Assembly: GCF_040493455.1 (NCBI RefSeq)
Contig: NZ_JANFDA010000004.1
Location: forward strand, 248,001 to 312,000
DNA from: Microcosmobacter sp040493455
GTDB lineage: Bacteria > Bacteroidota > Bacteroidia > Flavobacteriales > Flavobacteriaceae
Direction: 5' to 3'
DNA: 64,000 nucleotides
Under the pieces are notes generated by a model. That model was given only the letters and a program-made list of their open reading frames with translations, was not told the DNA's origin and made no database searches. Shown here one piece after another: positions 60,828 to 64,000 of this stretch. Every line of letters starts with the position of its first letter. Within the stretch, counting starts at the first letter, position 1. The position numbers were made by a program, and so were the translations under genes.

Positions 60828-61652
60828 ATGAAGCAATATCACGACTTAGTAAAACATGTTTTAGAACATGGTAATGAAAAAGGAGATCGCACAGGAACAG
60901 GTACTAAAAGTGTGTTTGGGTATCAAATGCGTTTCGATTTGAGCGAAGGATTTCCAATGGTAACTACAAAAAAACTACACCTTAAATCTATCGTATATGA
61001 ATTGTTATGGTTTTTGAAAGGTGATACTAATGTAAAGTACCTTCAAGAGAATGGTGTCCGCATCTGGAACGAATGGGCTGATGACAATGGTGATCTTGGT
61101 CCTGTCTATGGTCACCAATGGCGTAATTGGAATAGTGATGATATAGATCAGATTAAGGAGGTAATTCACACGCTAAAACATAATCCAAACAGTAGACGTA
61201 TGCTAGTGTCTGCTTGGAATCCTTCAGTATTACCAGATACTTCTGTTTCTTTTAGTGAAAATGTAGCCGACGGCAAAGCTGCTTTACCACCTTGTCATGC
61301 ATTCTTTCAATTTTATGTAGCAGATGGCAAGTTGTCTTGTCAACTCTATCAACGTAGTGCAGATATCTTTTTGGGAGTCCCTTTCAATATTGCTTCTTAC
61401 GCATTATTCACGATGATGATGGCACAAGTTTGTGGTTACCAACCAGGTGATTTCATCCATACATTTGGAGATGCTCATATCTATAGCAATCATATGGAAC
61501 AATTGGAGCTGCAGTTATCTCGCGATCCTCGTCCGCTTCCAAAAATGGTTTTAAATCCTGAAGTAAAAGATATTTTCAATTTCAAGTTTGAAGATTTTAC
61601 ACTTCTAGATTACGATCCGCATCCACACATAAAAGGTGTTGTTGCTGTATAG
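60828..61652 (+). CDS. thyA: thymidylate synthase
   Basis: 274 aa from ATG 60828; ATGs at 60798 and 60822 are in frame, but the first runs through a repeat hairpin. Seen: KGDRTGTGTKSVFGYQMRFDL, VYGHQWRNW, catalytic Cys in LPPCHAFFQFYV and the substrate motif QRSADIFLGVPFNIASYA. It makes dTMP from dUMP and methylene-tetrahydrofolate. A short acid-rich insert (PDTSVSFSENVADGKAA) lies before the active Cys. Folate reductase is two genes downstream. Confidence 0.94.
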   Translation: MKQYHDLVKHVLEHGNEKGDRTGTGTKSVFGYQMRFDLSEGFPMVTTKKLHLKSIVYELLWFLKGDTNVKYLQENGVRIWNEWADDNGDLGPVYGHQWRNWNSDDIDQIKEVIHTLKHNPNSRRMLVSAWNPSVLPDTSVSFSENVADGKAALPPCHAFFQFYVADGKLSCQLYQRSADIFLGVPFNIASYALFTMMMAQVCGYQPGDFIHTFGDAHIYSNHMEQLELQLSRDPRPLPKMVLNPEVKDIFNFKFEDFTLLDYDPHPHIKGVVAV

Positions 61653-61659
61653 AAATAAA

Positions 61660-61687
61660 AAAAGCACCTTTTTCAAGGTGCTTTTTC
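61660..61687. terminator. bidirectional terminator between thyA and the CBM48 gene
   Basis: AAAAAGCACCTT pairs with AAGGTGCTTTTT around a 3-4-base loop. T runs on both strands; it lies after thyA and after the minus-strand CBM48 gene. Confidence 0.88.
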
Positions 61688-61708
61688 TTTAACTTAAAAC
61701 TCCAGTCC

Positions 61709-62002
61709 TTATAGGTTAAGTACACCGTTTTCGGTAGCAAAAGTGTTCCAAGCATAAGCATCAGCTTGCTCATCGTTTTGCCATTCGCCATCAACTACAT
61801 ATTTGAATTCGTATGATTTTCCAGATTCTAAATCTACTGTAGTTTTGAATGTTCCGTTCTTTAGTTTTTTTAATGGTTCTGCTGTTGCATTCCACTCGTT
61901 CCAGTTTCCAGCTACTGTCACTTCACTGGCTTCCTCTGCAGGAACTGTAAATGTTACTTTACAAACTGGTTTACTCTTTAAGTATTGCTTTTTAATTGCC
62001 AT
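61709..62002 (-). CDS. stand-alone glycogen-binding (CBM48) domain protein
   Basis: 97 aa. Seen: KVTFTVPAEEASEVTVAGNWNEWNATAEPL and FKYVVDGEWQNDEQADAYAWN, the carbohydrate-binding Trp residues of the CBM48/AMPK-beta family. No catalytic domain. It probably binds glycogen or alpha-glucan, or forms part of another complex. Divergent from the folate reductase gene, whose upstream region has LacI-like operators. Confidence 0.88.
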   Translation of the reverse strand: MAIKKQYLKSKPVCKVTFTVPAEEASEVTVAGNWNEWNATAEPLKKLKNGTFKTTVDLESGKSYEFKYVVDGEWQNDEQADAYAWNTFATENGVLNL

Positions 62003-62193
62003 GATTTCAAGATTGAATTCAGAGCCAAATGTATATAAGAAAACTAGCCCTTCAAACCAATTGTAAAACTAAAATCTGAGAATTATCATTTTGACAAAAT
62101 AGAAATCATATTTTTTTAAAATCAATAAAATTACCACACCAAAAATGGCATATTATCAATAGTCTAACGTATTGATTTTTAGTGTTTTTTAAA

Positions 62194-62253
62194 CGAAAAC
62201 GTTTGCGAAAGTTCGAAGATTTCCTGATCAAAAAATCATTACAACGTTTGCGT
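62194..62253. promoter_or_regulatory. two LacI-type operator-like sites
   Basis: CGAAAACGTTTGCG (62194-62207) is a 14-base palindrome with one mismatched pair. A weaker copy, CAACGTTTGCG (62242-62252), lies with centre 45 bases away. The shape is that of LacI-family operators (for example of sugar regulons). The sites are in the divergent region between the CBM48 gene and the folate reductase gene. Confidence 0.35.
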
Positions 62254-62288
62254 AAAAACCTTTACCTTTATCGTAAGATTTTATTGAT

Positions 62289-63215
62289 ATGTTTGGTAAG
62301 AAAAAACACGTCCCTCAAATAGATAAAGAACAATTAGAACTCATTCAAAATGCTCAAAAACGCATTAAGCAAAAAAAGCGTTTATATGTTCATTTTGTTA
62401 TTTTCTTAATCGGAGCTGTTTTCCTTTTAATAGCGCAGACTGTTCTTGGTATTGGGGAAGACACTAAGATTTTTGGAATCGAATGGTTTGTCTACGCCAT
62501 CATGGCTTGGTTATTCTTATTTGTCTATCATCTATTTAATGTTTTTGTAACTCATAAGTTTATGGGCAAAGCATGGGAAGAACAACAATTAGATAAATTG
62601 GTAGCTCAACAAAAGCAACGTATAGAGAAGTTAAAATCTAAAGTTGAAAAAGAGCATCTTATCCCTGAAGCAACAGTCGAAGTAGAACCTGAAACTCCTC
62701 AACTTTCTAAGGAAAAAAAAAGATCTGAACTAACTATTATTGTCGCTGCTGGTGAAAACAACGCCATAGGTAAAGACAACCAATTAATATGGCACTTAAG
62801 TGATGATCTTAAGAGGTTTAAGCAACTCACTTCTGGTCATCATATCATTATGGGAAGAAAAACCTTTGAAAGCTTTCCTAAGCCGCTTCCCAATCGTACT
62901 CACATTGTAATTACACATCAGGATCATTATAAGGCTCCTGATGGTGTTATCGTGGTTAACTCTCTTGAAGATGCTTTAGATGCTGCAAAAAAGGATAATC
63001 AACCCTTTATTATTGGTGGTGGCCAAATATACAAGCTGGCCTTGCCTTTAGCTGACAAGATCGAATTGACACGTGTGCATCACAGTTTTGAAGGTGCTGA
63101 TACGTTCTTCCCAGACATAGATACTTCAGTTTGGAAAGAAATCAATAATACATTTCATAAGAAAGATGACAAGCACGATTATGAGTTTTCGTTCTTAACT
63201 TATGTAAGAGCATAA
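62289..63215 (+). CDS. folA: membrane-anchored dihydrofolate reductase (2TM-DHFR fusion)
   Basis: 308 aa. Residues about 20-115 are a 2TM domain (FVIFLIGAVFLLIAQTVLG and FVYAIMAWLFLFVYHLFNV), then a coiled linker rich in Gln/Lys/Glu (LVAQQKQRIEKLKSKVEKE). From about residue 147 a complete DHFR domain follows: IIVAAGENNAIGKDNQLIWHL, DDLKRFKQLTSGHHIIMGRKTFESFP, GGGQIYKLALPLADKIEL. It makes tetrahydrofolate, which ThyA consumes. The anchor would hold folate reduction at the membrane. No frame break was seen at the junction. Confidence 0.9.
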   Translation: MFGKKKHVPQIDKEQLELIQNAQKRIKQKKRLYVHFVIFLIGAVFLLIAQTVLGIGEDTKIFGIEWFVYAIMAWLFLFVYHLFNVFVTHKFMGKAWEEQQLDKLVAQQKQRIEKLKSKVEKEHLIPEATVEVEPETPQLSKEKKRSELTIIVAAGENNAIGKDNQLIWHLSDDLKRFKQLTSGHHIIMGRKTFESFPKPLPNRTHIVITHQDHYKAPDGVIVVNSLEDALDAAKKDNQPFIIGGGQIYKLALPLADKIELTRVHHSFEGADTFFPDIDTSVWKEINNTFHKKDDKHDYEFSFLTYVRA

Positions 63216-63222
63216 ATATTCT

Positions 63223-63230
63223 TATTTTTG
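63223..63230 (+). promoter_or_regulatory. candidate -7 promoter box of fabD
   Basis: TATTTTTG, a perfect TAnnTTTG box, 20 bases before the fabD start and followed by CAGC. The -33 region is weak. Confidence 0.55.
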
Positions 63231-63250
63231 CAGCACAAAATTACTAGCTT

Positions 63251-64000
63251 ATGAAAGCCTATATTTTTCCTGGACAAGGAGCACAGTTTAGCGGAATGGG
63301 ATTAGACCTATATGAATCTAACCCAAGTGCACAAGAATTGTTTGAAGATGCCAATGATATTCTTGGTTTTAGTATTACAGATATCATGTTTGAAGGTTCT
63401 GCTGAAGAATTAAAACAAACTAAGGTTACGCAACCTGCAATCTTTCTGCATTCTGTAATTCTTGCTAAATCATTAGGAGATTCTTTCCAACCAGATATGG
63501 TTGCTGGTCATTCTCTTGGTGAGCTTTCTGCACTTGTTGCGAATGGAACCTTGACTTTCGAAGATGGTTTAAAATTAGTATCTCAAAGAGCTCAAGCCAT
63601 GCAAAAAGCTTGTGAATTACAGCCTAGTACAATGGCTGCAGTTCTGGGCTTAGATGATGATATTGTAGAAAAGGTATGTGCAACTACAGATGGTGTTGTT
63701 GTAGCTGCTAATTATAACTGCCCTGGACAGTTAGTAATTTCTGGCGAAGTTGATGCTATTAATGCTGCTTGCGAAACTTTAAAGGAAGAAGGTGCGAGAC
63801 GTGCTTTGGTATTGCCTGTTGGTGGTGCTTTTCACTCACCATTAATGGAACCTGCTAGAGAAGAACTTGCTGCTGCTATTGAGAATACAGTTTTTAGCAA
63901 GCCTAGTTGTCCAATTTACCAAAACGTTACTGCTAACGCTGTGATTGATGAAAATGAAATAAAGGCTAATCTAATGTCTCAATTGACTGCTCCTGTAAAA
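63251..64000 (+). CDS. fabD: ACP S-malonyltransferase, N-terminal part (3' end outside window)
   Basis: ATG 63251 opens 250 codons to the window edge without a stop. Seen: YIFPGQGAQFSGMG at the N-terminus, TQPAIFLHS and AGHSLGELSAL with the catalytic Ser88, then NCPGQLVISG and LPVGGAFHSPLM (His of the catalytic pair). It transfers malonyl from CoA to acyl carrier protein for fatty acid synthesis. About 40 C-terminal residues are missing. Confidence 0.93.
   Translation, partial: MKAYIFPGQGAQFSGMGLDLYESNPSAQELFEDANDILGFSITDIMFEGSAEELKQTKVTQPAIFLHSVILAKSLGDSFQPDMVAGHSLGELSALVANGTLTFEDGLKLVSQRAQAMQKACELQPSTMAAVLGLDDDIVEKVCATTDGVVVAANYNCPGQLVISGEVDAINAACETLKEEGARRALVLPVGGAFHSPLMEPAREELAAAIENTVFSKPSCPIYQNVTANAVIDENEIKANLMSQLTAPVK

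Overview
The window is about 64 kb of AT-rich (roughly one-third G+C by eye), densely coding DNA from a member of the Bacteroidota, almost certainly a marine Flavobacteriaceae. The grounds are SusC/Oar-like TonB receptors with carboxypeptidase-regulatory N-terminal domains, DUF547 proteins, DUF2797, a HPPK-deoxynucleoside kinase fusion, a K+-dependent membrane pyrophosphatase, the mevalonate pathway, TAnnTTTG promoter boxes, almost no Shine-Dalgarno sequences, and dispersed palindromes with a CGACTnnGCTC core. I saw no rRNA, tRNA, CRISPR array, insertion sequence or prophage.

Region 1 (1-11017) is the most distinctive. After the 3' end of a TonB receptor lies a compact plus-strand arsenosugar cluster: AhpD-like peroxidase-like protein, radical-SAM ArsS, an exported rhodanese, a TIGR04282-type glycosyltransferase, purine nucleoside phosphorylase and the arsenite methyltransferase ArsM, closed by a strong terminator. 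A second tight run follows: a 1043-aa TonB receptor, a sterol-desaturase-family hydroxylase, a DUF547 lipoprotein and a TIGR04283-type glycosyltransferase. ArsM, ArsS, the phosphorylase and the two glycosyltransferases form a plausible route from arsenite through a dimethylarsinoyl-adenosine intermediate to arsenosugars. The rhodanese, receptor, hydroxylase and DUF547 protein are candidate undescribed parts.

Region 2 (11023-25367) holds a phosphatase, a secreted alpha-toroid protein, a minus-strand envelope cluster (second DUF547 protein, outer-membrane barrel, GH113-like lipoprotein, BamA-like protein), and a plus-strand run of FAD oxidoreductase, membrane 4Fe-4S protein, MORN protein and glycosyltransferases.

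Region 3 (25589-34771) has a 29-codon putative membrane peptide, an RsuA/RluB-like protein lacking the catalytic Asp, and a minus-strand isoprenoid operon (diphosphomevalonate decarboxylase, mevalonate kinase, UbiA prenyltransferase, nitrilase). A four-helix-bundle gene flanked by a perfect 10-bp inverted repeat sits inside that operon. DUF1697, an HI0933-like flavoprotein, a lipoprotein and the HPPK-dNK fusion follow.

Region 4 (34832-64000) is mostly core metabolism: queuosine precursor transporter, AsmA protein, ribosomal protein S21 with a structured leader, LysE exporter, DUF2797, GH3 protein, both pyrophosphatases, M1 peptidase, Crp-like regulator, HMG-CoA synthase, DUF5686-type protein, pyruvate dehydrogenase E1 beta, EtfBA, bifunctional nuclease, NupC transporter, ThyA, a CBM48 protein, a membrane-anchored dihydrofolate reductase and the start of fabD. 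NupC, ThyA, folate reductase and HPPK-dNK together serve thymidylate and folate supply; HMG-CoA synthase feeds the mevalonate operon. No gene-free stretch exceeds 300 bases.
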